Source: Solimonas sp. K1W22B-7
Lineage (GTDB): Bacteria > Pseudomonadota > Gammaproteobacteria > Nevskiales > Nevskiaceae
Direction of reading: 5' to 3'
Length of the DNA stretch: 64,000 nt
Assembly: GCF_003428335.1 (NCBI RefSeq)
Contig: NZ_CP031704.1
Location: forward strand, 4,092,001-4,156,000
In this document: positions 36,101-45,600 of the stretch, one piece after another
How positions within the stretch are numbered: position 1 is the first letter of the stretch
Layout of the letters: every line of letters starts with the position of its first letter
Notes under the pieces: generated by a model
What the model saw: only the letters and a program-made list of their open reading frames with translations
The model's database searches: none
Told to the model about the DNA's origin: nothing
Position numbers and translations under genes: made by a program

Positions 36101-36346
36101 GCGCAATTCCCGGCGCAGTTCCTCGTCGTCGGTCAGCGCCATCGGCTGGTACCAGCGGTAGCGCGGTCGCAGCTGCACCGGGGGATCGGCGAAGCTCGCC
36201 GCCGTCAGCAAGGGCGTGGGCGCGCTCCGGCCGCCGGTCACCGCGGCGGGCGTGCCGGCGCCCGCATCGTCCACTGGCGTCGAACGGCTGCCGCAGGCGG
36301 CCAGCAGCAGGGCGAGGCAGCAGGGTAATAGCAGGCGCAGGCTCAT
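33143..36346 (-). CDS. GH106-type alpha-L-rhamnosidase-like lipoprotein (copy A)
   Basis: A 1067-residue lipoprotein (LALLLAACGS signal). It starts with the family's RPRYRWYQPMALTDDEELRR region and GAGGAEVAAF, and contains VFEDSLELSSSFKW, DIPEGESLGFGDLL and VVSQECCAF; the latter two regions hold conserved Glu residues that are candidates for catalysis. It ends with a jelly-roll-like module and LLGPVRLIPYGEAVV. GH106 members remove alpha-L-rhamnose from plant glycosides and pectic glycans. The start overlaps the GH78-type gene's stop (ATGA). It is close kin to copies B and C; copy B is the nearest. Confidence 0.85.
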   Translation of the reverse strand: MSLRLLLPCCLALLLAACGSRSTPVDDAGAGTPAAVTGGRSAPTPLLTAASFADPPVQLRPRYRWYQPMALTDDEELRRELRAMRQVGAGGAEVAAFPATENLADQQTSPNSQGPFLQEFGWGTPRWAHKIEVMLEEAHAQGIGLDMTIGPYWPSVLPTIQDINDPRVQQQLLYGAKVVAAGARFSGVPPPPKAAPPAGAQTQLVALLAARCLNALTCQLSATLSDLNATAESNPVVIDSQLVPAMLDPDSVVDLSASLVDGRLQWTAPAGGGSWVLLSFWQSGEHQVLAGDPAKTTTLVLDHLSVQAAQAVADYWDQNILTPRARELINALGGASVFEDSLELSSSFKWTWTFLEDFQAHRGYSLLRYLPALTGTREQGTAAPAFDFPGGIGARVRHDYRQSWSDLYAANRLATLRRWLHGRGMTLRAQPYGDPIDIPFVASQLDIPEGESLGFGDLLLSGNPQWYKLIAAGAHLSGGSVVSQECCAFLGPAYATTATQNLQEIYRGYAGGVTLQIWSGFPYAALSTSTWPGWDGFGFPFTFAENWGPRLPAWDQYRAVNDHLARLQLALRQGKPRFDVAVYWQDYGLGLFNSGSSLQSDGHSLLGTDRIIPSGSELARRGYTYEYLSPAFFSQPGAVWESGRLFPSTSAYKAVVIRRESRMPLEAAQKLLQLARQGMPVVMVGDAPTQTPGWYGAGAEDASVREAMQQLLDLPGVRRVNRDDDIPDALLALGVRPSIEYDGASKLLSLRRQTDDTDYYYLFNATTALQVMTEIQLSGVDADVTASLEGEGQPYELDAWSGHIRSLAEYQAGEGRVRLQLSLKKGDVRLIAISRRRLDNGSASQRPASAVGADLLYRDGALVARATQAGRQDVVLGDGRSASADIAAVPSPIALNQWRLSAESWEPGDSASQTRRVAHELTVNALPGGKLPGWLLLPGLTIASGTGRYSTSVNLGPAWSGGHGAWLDLGEVLDTAAVTVNGKVLPPINLLDPGRIDLGPYLQAGENHIVVDIATTLGNRVRVARLTQPSISMGLFGGALPQNYGLLGPVRLIPYGEAVVKTGDEAG

Positions 36347-39300
36347 CGATCTAGGGCTCCGATTGCGCGGTGGAAACCACCGCTTCGCCGTAAGGGACCA
36401 GGCGTACCGGTCCCAGGGCGCACCTGGGCCGGGGGATTCCGGCTCGGCCCGCGCAAGGGGCGGCGGTGGGCCAGGACAACCAGCAGCAGCCACAGACCAA
36501 GCAGCAGCGGCGAGATGGCGCCACCACCGAACTGCTCTTCGGAATCTCCTGCCGCCTTGCCGCTGCGGAACCGGTAGCTGCCGGAGCCCACGCGGTAGAC
36601 CAGGCGGTCGCCCTCGGTGCCCAGGTATCGCACGCCTTCCGCGGCCTGCGCGGGACGATGAGTCCCCTGCCCGGTCTCGGCTACGGCCGAAGGGTCGCTG
36701 CCCGGGATGTAGACCAGGCCAGTGGTGTTGGCCGGCAGGGCTACATCGAGATCGAAGCCGTCGTCGCGCTGCTTCCAGGCGCTGACGATCTGGCCGCGCA
36801 CCGACTGCAGCACGCCCTCGACCTGGGTCGTGCCCTCGCCCGGCACCGGGCGGATGCGCACTTCGGCGAAGCCAGGCTGGTTGGCGGAGATGCCGGCCAG
36901 CTGACTCCATATCCACTCGCCCACCGAACCGCCGTGCGAGTAATGATTGAGCGAGTTCAGCAGCGGCGCGCCGCCCGAGGTGTCGTGCTTGGGATCGCTA
37001 CCGGACCAGGTCTCGAAGAAGGTCGTGCCGCCCTTCTCGGTGAGAATGTTGCCCCAGGAGGGGTAAGTGGTCTGGTTGAGGATGGCATGCGCCAGGTCGG
37101 CGCGACCGCCCTCCACCAGCAGCGGCAGCAGGAAGCGCGTGGTCATGAAGCCCGTGCTCAGGTGACGGTCGGCTTCTTCCACCTTGGCGAAGAGACGCTC
37201 AAGCAGCTGCGGCCGCTGCGCCTCGGGCACCAGTCCGAACGCTAGGGCCACGACATATCCGGACTGCGTGTCGCCCTTGACTGTGCCGTCTTCCCGCACA
37301 TAGGCCTTGGTGAAGGCCTGGCGGATGTTTCCGAACAGCTCCGAGTATTTCTTCTCGTCTGCCGTGCGGCCGGTCGCGCGAGCCATCTGCGCCAGCAGGT
37401 CGGCGGTATGGGCGAAGTAAGCGGTATTGATCAGGGCCTTGTCGGGCGCATCGATGGCCAGATGGTCACCGTAGCCGTTGCCGTCGCGCAGATAGCCCTG
37501 CGCGGCTGCCGCGCAGTAGTCGATCCAGCTCGTCATCGCTTCCCAGTTCTCGTCGATGACGCGGCGGTCGCCATAAGCGCGGTACAACTCCCAGGGGATC
37601 AGGGCGATGACGTCACCCCAGCCCGAGGTACCGTAGTAGATCCAGACGCCGTCGAAATCGCTCAGCATCGGCGCCACGTCGGCGATCGCGCCATCCGCGC
37701 GCTGGGTGTCGCGCACGTCCATCAGGTGCTTGCGCAGGAACGGCAGTACCTCGCGCTGGTAGGTGGCGGCCCTGGCGAAGATCTGCGAGTCACCGGTCCA
37801 GCCCAGGCGCTCGTCGCGGGCGGGTGTGTCGGTAGGGATGCTGAGATAGTTGCCGCGCAAGCCCCAGTCCACCGCCAAGAGGATGCGGTTGATCAGCTCG
37901 TTGTCGGTGGTGACGACGCCGCTGCGCGGGACGTCCGTGCCGAGGACCAGCCCGGTCAGGGAGTCCGCGTCGGGCGTGCGCGTCAGGCCCTTGACCTGCA
38001 CGTAGCGGAACCCATGGAAGGTGAAGGACGGCCGCCAGGTCACCGCGCCGCCACCAGCGATGTAGGTGTCGCTGGCCTGCGCACCGCGCAGGTTGTCCAT
38101 CCAGACGCTATCGTCCTTGTTCAGGCCCTCGCCATGGCGCAAGGTCAGCTTGGTTCCGGCCGCCTCGTCGAGCTTGATCTCGACTATTCCGACCATGTTC
38201 TGGCCGAGGTCGAAGCGCCAGTCACCATTGGGCAGCTGCCGCACGTCGACCGGGCGGCGGCGCTCGGTCACGCGCACCGGCGGCCCTTGCAGGGCAACGA
38301 TGCCGACGTCGGTGAGGGCCGATAACGGGCTGGCGCGCACTGCACCCCAGGACGCGGCTGGGGCATAGCCGGGCTGGTCCCAACCCGGCATCTCGCGGCT
38401 GGCGTCGTAGTCCTCACCCATCAGTAGGTCCGAAGCCCGCACCGGCCCGTCCATGCTCATGCGCCAGCTGGCGTCGCTGACGATGGTTTCGCTGCTTCCG
38501 TCGGCGTAGCTCAATTCCAGCTGCGCGGCAAAGGAGGGCTTGTCGCCATAGGGGAACGGCCCGCCGAAGCCGACGTGACCGGCGTACCAGCCGGCGCCGA
38601 GCACCGCGGCCAGCACATTGACGCCACTGTTGAGCTGCGCGGTGACGTCGTAGCTGCGGTATTGCAGGTGCTTGAAGTAGTCGGTCCAGCCCGGGCTCAG
38701 TTCATCGTCGCTGACGCGCCGGCCGTTAAGTCGCAGGTTGTAGACGCCCAGCGCCGTAGCATAGAGCCGCGCCCGAACGACCGGCCCGCGCAGCTCGAAT
38801 TCCTTGCGCAGGTAGGGGCTGGGCTGGTTGGCGATGGACTCGGTAATCGGCGGCGTCGAATGGCCGGTAACGCCGACCAGCACCGAGGGCAGGTAGGCCA
38901 GGAAGTTCACGCGGCGGGTGATAGCGAGGCGCAGATCGCGGTCGCGGGTCCAGCTGCCCTCCGGCGGTGGCGCAGCGCCGATCAGCTTGGCGCTCCAATC
39001 GGAAAGATCGAGCAGGCCCATCTCGAAGGCGGCGGGCGCAGGCATGGCGGCAGCCTGGCCCGCCTGGTCGTAAACCCGTACCGTCCACCAGTAGCGGCCG
39101 CGCGACTGCAGCGGCGGGCCGGCGTAGTCAGCGAAAGGATCGGCACTGTCGACCTTGCCGCTGGACCAGACATCGGCTGCGCCGGGCCGGGTGCCGAGCT
39201 TCAGCTCGTAGGCGGTCTGCGACACGCAGCGCTTGCCGGACTGCAACTGCCAACTGAAGCGCGGCTGCCTCGCGTCAAGGCCCAGAGGCTCGCGCTGCGC

Positions 39301-39474
39301 CTCCGTGCGCAACTCGGTCAGGCTGACACCACCGCCAGCGGCGGCACAGGCCTTGGTCGAGGGCGGTTGAGGTACCGTCGGGCTGCCGACGCCCACCGGT
39401 TCAGAGCGGCCGCCGCAAGCGCCCAGCGCGAGCAGCAGGGTCAGCACAGGAATTCGGGCGTAGGCCGCCTTCAT
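36343..39474 (-). CDS. GH78-type alpha-L-rhamnosidase-like lipoprotein
   Basis: A 1043-residue exported protein with signal and lipobox-like LLLALGAC. Domain order follows GH78: an N-terminal Bac_rhamnosid_N-like part (LTELRTEAQREPLGLDARQP), then LYATALGVYNLRLNGRRVSD, and an (alpha/alpha)6 catalytic domain with PARDERLGWTGDSQI near 573 (general acid) and FFETWSGSD near 851 (candidate base). Near the end comes GGGAISPLLLGLWLLLVVLA followed by HRR, like a GlyGly-CTERM anchor, then about 30 odd residues read from the out-of-frame GH106 relic, so the true C-terminus was probably changed by recombination. A GTG at 39486 overlaps the GH106-B stop; I prefer the ATG at 39474. Confidence 0.85.
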   Translation of the reverse strand: MKAAYARIPVLTLLLALGACGGRSEPVGVGSPTVPQPPSTKACAAAGGGVSLTELRTEAQREPLGLDARQPRFSWQLQSGKRCVSQTAYELKLGTRPGAADVWSSGKVDSADPFADYAGPPLQSRGRYWWTVRVYDQAGQAAAMPAPAAFEMGLLDLSDWSAKLIGAAPPPEGSWTRDRDLRLAITRRVNFLAYLPSVLVGVTGHSTPPITESIANQPSPYLRKEFELRGPVVRARLYATALGVYNLRLNGRRVSDDELSPGWTDYFKHLQYRSYDVTAQLNSGVNVLAAVLGAGWYAGHVGFGGPFPYGDKPSFAAQLELSYADGSSETIVSDASWRMSMDGPVRASDLLMGEDYDASREMPGWDQPGYAPAASWGAVRASPLSALTDVGIVALQGPPVRVTERRRPVDVRQLPNGDWRFDLGQNMVGIVEIKLDEAAGTKLTLRHGEGLNKDDSVWMDNLRGAQASDTYIAGGGAVTWRPSFTFHGFRYVQVKGLTRTPDADSLTGLVLGTDVPRSGVVTTDNELINRILLAVDWGLRGNYLSIPTDTPARDERLGWTGDSQIFARAATYQREVLPFLRKHLMDVRDTQRADGAIADVAPMLSDFDGVWIYYGTSGWGDVIALIPWELYRAYGDRRVIDENWEAMTSWIDYCAAAAQGYLRDGNGYGDHLAIDAPDKALINTAYFAHTADLLAQMARATGRTADEKKYSELFGNIRQAFTKAYVREDGTVKGDTQSGYVVALAFGLVPEAQRPQLLERLFAKVEEADRHLSTGFMTTRFLLPLLVEGGRADLAHAILNQTTYPSWGNILTEKGGTTFFETWSGSDPKHDTSGGAPLLNSLNHYSHGGSVGEWIWSQLAGISANQPGFAEVRIRPVPGEGTTQVEGVLQSVRGQIVSAWKQRDDGFDLDVALPANTTGLVYIPGSDPSAVAETGQGTHRPAQAAEGVRYLGTEGDRLVYRVGSGSYRFRSGKAAGDSEEQFGGGAISPLLLGLWLLLVVLAHRRPLRGPSRNPPAQVRPGTGTPGPLRRSGGFHRAIGALDR
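36351..36420 (-). pseudogene. trapped 3' tail of a lost GH106 gene
   Basis: In a frame different from the GH78-type gene that covers it, the sequence reads ALGPVRLVPYGEAVVSTAQS followed by two residues and a TAG. This is the same C-terminal signature as in the three GH106 genes here (GLLGPVRLIPYGEAVV and variants). It can only be the end of a further GH106 copy, left after recombination joined its tail to the GH78-type gene. Confidence 0.75.
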
Positions 39475-39482
39475 GATGATGT

Positions 39483-42400
39483 TCACGCTCCCGGAACCGT
39501 GACCACGGCTTCGCCATAGGGCATGAGGCGCACTGGCCCGAGCAGGCCGTAGTTCTGCGGCAGAACGCCGCCATAGAGACCACTGGCAATGTAGGGATTG
39601 GTCAGTCGGCTGATGCGGACACGGTTGCCCAGCGTCGTGGCGATATCGACGACGATGCTGTTGTCGCCGGGCTGCAGGTAGGGACCGAGATCGATGCGGC
39701 TCGGATCGAGCAGGTTGATCGGCGGCAGCCGCTGGCCATTGACGGTGACCGCGGCCGTGTCCAGCACACTGCCCAGGTCGAGCCAGGCGCCGTGCCCGCC
39801 CGACCAGGCGGGCCCGAGGTTCACAGTGGTGCTGTAGCGACCCTGGCCCGAAGCAATCGTCAGCCCCGGCAGCAGCAGCCAGCCCGGCAGCATACCGCCG
39901 GGCAGCGCATTGACCGTGACCTGGTGGCTGACGATGCGGGTTTCGGTAGCGCTCGCACCCGGCTCCCAGGCGTCGGCCTTGAGTTGCCAGCGATCGAGGA
40001 GGATCGGCGCAGGGACGGCAGCGATGGTGGCGCCGCCGCTGGTGCCGTCGGCCAGACTCAGCGTGTGCTCTCCGGGCTGCGAGGAGCGCAGCACCAACTG
40101 ACCTCCGCGGTACAGCAGTTCGGCCCCGGGGCCAGCGACGGCGGAAGCGCCTGGCCTGGGGCCGCCGTCGAGACTGCGACGGCTGATGGCGATCACGCGC
40201 ACGTCACCCTTGCGCAGCTGCAGCGGCAGCACGATACGGCCGCCGTCGCGCCGGTAGCCCGCGATCGGGCGGATCGCGCCGGACCAGGCATCCAATTCGT
40301 AGGGCCTGCCCTCGCCTTCCAGTGCCGCCTCCAGATCGGCGTCGGCGCCGCTCAGGGGCAGGTCCACGCCCGCGGCCAGCGCCCGGGTGTAGTTGAACAG
40401 GTAGTAGTAGTCGGTGTCCTCGGTCTGGCGGCGCAGGCTCAGCAGGCCGCTGTCCTGGTCGCGGCGCACGGAAGGTTCGACGCCGAGCGTGGCGAGCGCG
40501 CCGGGGATCGCATCGTCGTTCGCCACGGTGACGACATTGGGCAAGCCCTGCAGCTCCTGCATTGCGGCCTGTACACCGGCGTCCTCCTCCGCCGCCTTGT
40601 AGTAACCCGGCGTGCGCGAGGGCAGCGTACCGACGATGACGATCGGCAGGCCCCGGCGCGCGTAGCTGACGAAGCGCCGCGCCGTATCCAGCGGGATGAC
40701 GCTCTCCTGGCGCAGGATCAGTGCCTTGTACGAGGACTTTTGCGGGAACAGGCGGCTGCCGTCGTAGACCGCGTAGGGCTCGCGGAAGATCGCCGGGCTG
40801 AGGTACTCGTAGGTGTAGCCATCGCGAGCCAGTGCCGAGGCGGTCGGGATGTTGATGCCGTCTTCCAGTTGCGGGATGTCGAAGCTGCGCCAGTACACGG
40901 CCACGTCGAAGCGCGGCCTGCCCTGGCGCAGCACCAGCTGCAGGCGCCCGAGGTGGTCGTTGATGCTGCGGTAGTGCTGCCAGGTCGGCTGCCGCGGTCC
41001 CCAGTTCTCGGCGAAGACCAGCGGAAAGGCGAAGCCGTCCCAGCCGGGCCAGGTGGCGCCGTCGAGGTCCGCGTAGGGAAAGCCGGACCAGACCTGCTGC
41101 GTCACGCCGCCGGCATAGGCGCGATAAATCTCCTGGAGATTCTGACCGGCGGTAGTGCCGTAAGGCAGCGCCAGGTAGGCGCAGCACTCCATCGACACTA
41201 CGGTGCGACCGCTCATGTGCGCGCCCGCCGCGAGCAGTTTGTGCTTCTCGACGTTGGTACTGAGCAGGATGTTGCCGAAGCCCAGCGACTCGCCCTCCGG
41301 GATATCCAGCTGCGAGGCCACGTAAGGTGCGTCGATGGCATTGCCGTAGGGCTGTGCGCGCAGGGTGCGGCCCTGGCCATGCAGCCACTTCTGCAGGGTA
41401 CGTACGCGATTGTTGAGGTAGAGATCGCTCCAGCTCTGGCGATAGTCCTCACGGATGCGTGCGCCGATGCCGTCGGGGAAGTCGAACGAGGGCTTGCCGT
41501 TGCCGGCTTCGCCGGCTCCGGCCACGGCCGGCAGGTAGCGCAGCACGGAGTAGCCGCGGTACTTCTCGAAGTCGCGCGCGAAGCTGGGAGTCCATTTCAT
41601 CGTGGACGACAGCTCCAGCGAATCCTCGAATACCGAGCCGGCGCCAATCTGGCGGATCAGCTCGCGCGAGCGGTCCGTCAGCACCTGCCGGTCCCAGTAG
41701 TCGGCCACCGCCTGCGCGGCATCGACGCTCAGGTGGTCCAGCACGTAGTTCGGCGTGGTCGCGGTGAAGCCGCTGAGGCTCTGGTGGTCGCCGCAGTGCC
41801 AGAAGCCAAACAGCACCCACAGCCCCCCTCGCGCGGCGCAGTCCACTGGATCTTGCCGTCCACGACGGAGGAGGTGATGTCCACTGCGCTGTCCGGGTCC
41901 AGCAGGGCGCCCGTGGGGACTCCCAGTCCTGCAGCGGCGCAGGTGACGGGATCGAGACAGCGTGCGGCGACGACCGCGACCGGCAAGAGCTTGGCGCCGG
42001 TTCCCAGCGGTGCCGGGACGGCGCCGCTGAACTTGCTGCCGGCCGGCACCAGCCGGCGGGCATAGACCAGGCGCTGCTGCACCAGAGGATCGTTGATGTC
42101 GGAGACCGTGGGCAGCACCGAGGGCCAGTACGGCCCGCTCGTCATGTCCAGCGTCAGGCCCTGGGCCTTGGCTTCCTCCAGCATCAGCTCGATCTTCTGT
42201 GCCCACAACGGCGTGCCCCAGCCGTACTGCTCCAGGAAAGGCCGCTGGCTGCGCGGGCTGATGAGCTGCTCGACCAGGTTGTTGGACGCGGCGAACGCCG
42301 CCACCTCCGCACCACCCGCCCCGACCTCCTTCATCGCGCGCAGTTCGCGACGCAATTCCTCGTCGTCGGTGTAGGCCACCGGCATGTACCAGCGGTACTT

Positions 42401-42607
42401 CGGACGCACCTGGAGCGGCGGGTCCTGGAAGTTGGCGGGGTTCAGCACCGGCGCGGGCTGGCGATCGCCCGTGTCATTCGTGCCGCTGCCGGCGACGGCG
42501 CCGGGGGCTCCGGTTTCAACGGGCTGGGAACTGCCGCAGGCGCACAGTGCCAGCAACAGCGCCAGGCTGCCTGCAGACCAAAGGCGTGACAGGGGGCGCG
42601 GCGTCAT
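39483..42607 (-). pseudogene. GH106-type rhamnosidase-like gene, copy B, single-base frameshift
   Basis: Two overlapping frames together give a full-length relative of copy A: the first from 42607 (lipoprotein signal LALLLALCAC, then KYRWYMPVAYTDDEELRREL) and the second ending at 39483 (LLGPVRLMPYGEAVV). They join at WTAPREGG / LWVLFGFWHCG, where the coding strand has a run of six Gs (41823-41828 as Cs on the plus strand). The total of 3125 bases is one short of a multiple of three, so adding one G restores about 1041 residues. This is a genuine lesion, a phase-variable tract or a sequencing error; otherwise no stop or decay is seen. It starts in an ATGA overlap with copy C. Confidence 0.85.
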
Positions 42608-45600
42608 CGCTGTTCTCCGATCTGAGCTTCTGCATACGGAATGAGGCGCACCGGCCCGATCAGGCCATAGGGCTGGGCCGTGCGCGCGGCGAACAGCGCG
42701 TAGCGAAGGTCGCCTTCCTTCAGCTGCCCGATCATGCGATTGAGCAGCGTGGTGGCGACTTCGACGCGGATGTCGTTGATGCCGGGGTGCAGCAGTGCGG
42801 TGATCGGGCGCGGTGGTTCGGGCAGCGTCGGCGTATAGGCCGGCTGGCCGTTGATGAAGACCTCCATCATGCCGCCGACGGTGCCGGGATCGAGCAGCAC
42901 GCCGCGGCCGGCGGTAAGCCAGTCGGCCGGCACGTCAACCTCGGTGGTGTAGATGCCGGTGCCGGCGCTGTTCGTCAGGCCCGGGATATTGCGCCAGTCC
43001 TTCAGCGCCGGCAGCGGCATGGAAACCGTGTCATCGCCGGCCGGCGAGACCGTATGCGCCACGAGCTGCCAGTTACCCGTCACCTGTAGCGGCGGCGGCA
43101 GGTCCGGTAGGGTCACGCGCACCTCGCGACCATCGCTGAGCGTGGCCTTCCTTTCGCCACTGCTGGTGTCACGCAGACGCAGCGTGCCACCTTCGAAGCG
43201 CGCCAGTGCGGCGTCGGTGGAGAACACGTGCAGGCGCTTGGCGGCGCGCGGATTGAAGCTGAGCACCATCGTCCCGCCCGGCGGCAGGCGCAGCGGCAGG
43301 GTCACCACCCCGTCCTCCTCGCGGTATTCAGCCAGCGCTTCCGCGGCACCGGTCCACAGGTCGATGCGCGTGGGCCGGCCTCTGCCGGAAAAGCCCACCG
43401 GCGTGTCCACTGTATCGGCGCTGTTGTTGTAGACGAACCAGAGATCGCCGTTGGGCAAGCGGCGGTGCTGGGCCACCAGGTGGGTCGGCTCCGGCACGCG
43501 TAGCGCTGGCATCACGCCAAGCGCCCGCAAGGTCTCGGGCAACTGGGCGGGATCGTCGATGCGTGAGAAGCGGTCCAGGGCGGCCAGCCCCTCGAAAGCC
43601 TGGGCCACCTGTGCATCCTCGGCGGCAACATCCTTGTAACCCATGCCCGCGGCCGGTACGGCGCCGATCACAACCACCGGCACGCCGGCGCGGGCGAAGG
43701 ACAGCAGGCGCTGGGCGGCGACACCGGAGATCGACTTGACGCGATCGACCACCACCGCCTTGTACGCAGGGCCCTCGGGCAGCACGCGTCCAGCGGCGGC
43801 ATCCGGCAGCCCGGCGAGGCTCTGGTCGTCGATGCTGTCCCAGGAATAGCCCTGCGGCTGCAGGAAACCGTCAACCGGCGTGCCGGCCGTGAGCGGAATC
43901 AGCACGGTGGGCCGGCCCAGCACGGTAAGGTCCACCGCGGGCTGCCCCTGTTGCAGCACCGCGTTACCGCGTCCGAGGTAGCCGGCAAGTGTCGGCCACT
44001 TTTTCATCTGCGGGAAGACCTGGTTCCAACTCTCCGAGAACACCGTGATCCACGCGTCCCAGCCCGGCCAGGAGAACAGTTGGTAGGCATCCTGGTACTT
44101 GCGGTAGGCAATGCCCTGCACAACCATCGTTGTAATGCCGGCGGCGAAGGCACGGTCGGCGATGATCTTGTAGTCAGCCGCAGTTGCGTTGTAGCCATTG
44201 CCACCGGTGATGGCGCCAGCCTCCAGGGAAAGCTCTTTCGCACCGGAGATGTGTGCGCCCGAGACGATCTTGCGGTACTCGCCGAAGATCTTTTCCGTAT
44301 CCGCGGCACCCGGCGGTATCTTGGCGCCACTGTCGCCGAAGGCCAGGCTCTCGCCGTCCGGGTGCTGCGCGCCCGCGGAGGCGCGCGTCACTTCCTGGCC
44401 GACGATATGGTAGGCCTGGGTGCGCGACCTCAGGCCATAGCGCCCAGCCCAGTCGGCTATCGGCTTGAGGTGATTGTCGATGAACAGTTCGCTGAGCGTG
44501 TTGTAGTAGTCGCGGCGCAGGCGTGCACCATCGCCACCAGGCAGGTCGTAGGCGGCGAACACCAGCGGCAACAACGGCCGCAGGTCGTAGCCGCGTCGCT
44601 TCTGGAACTCGGCAATGAATTCCGGCGTCCAGAAACGCGCGCTGCAAACGCAGATGTCGAGGAAGCCTATCGAAATCGGCTGTGTGTGACTCAGCTCCAG
44701 GGAATCCTCAAAGACAAAGCCGCCGTTCTTTTTCCACAGCGGAGTCATGTCGCCACCGAAGACGCGCTGGTCGAAGTCGTCGAGCGTGGCGTCGATGCCG
44801 GCGCGACCGAAGTGATCGACCACCATATTGCCTTGCAGGCCACCGATATCGCCCGGATCGAATGGCAAGTTGGCCTGCAGCAGCGCGGGTATCAGCGAGA
44901 TGATGTCGCCATGCGTGCGTTGCACGGTGGGCCGCGACCAGAAGCCGAACAGGCGCCAGCGCCCCGCCGGCACGGTCCACTGCAGCTTGCCGTCGGCGCC
45001 AACCTTGTCGCTCAGATCGATCATCGAGGCCTCGGCAAGATTCACCGGAAGCGGGTTAGGCAGGTCGGTGCCGAGATTTTCCAGATTCACCGGGTTGGGA
45101 ATGCCGGGATCCAGCGGATTGGCGAACTGCGCGGCGCTGACCGATGCGAGGCGCTTGAACAGGAAGATGTTGTCCGAGGGCTCCGGAATGGCACCGGAAT
45201 AGATCATCGGACCGATCACGTCGATGTAGCCGTAGACCAGGTCCTGCGAGGACAGCCCCTTGGTCTCGTCATTGACCGCGGCGCTCGAGATTGGCCAAGC
45301 CGGGCCAAGCGTGATGTCGACACCCATGCCGATTTCGTTGGCTTCGGTCAGGACGGCCTTCACGGCATGGCGGTACGCGGTGGAGCCCCACTGCACAGGG
45401 TTGCGCGTCATGCTGAGCTCGACGCCGCCGAAGCCCGCATCCTTCGCAGCGTGCAGTTCCTCGACCAGTTCGTCGTGCTCGACCTCGTCGGTGGGCCACC
45501 ACCAGCGGAACTTCGGCCGGTACTTCTGCGGCACATCGACCAGCGCCTCCGGTTGCGCCACCAAGTCGATTTCGGCTCCGCTGCGCTCGCCGGAAACCGG

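Noticed and set aside
43079-43093. GTCACC word in the GH106-C gene as a further operator
   Set aside because: It lies inside coding sequence and has no matching second arm.
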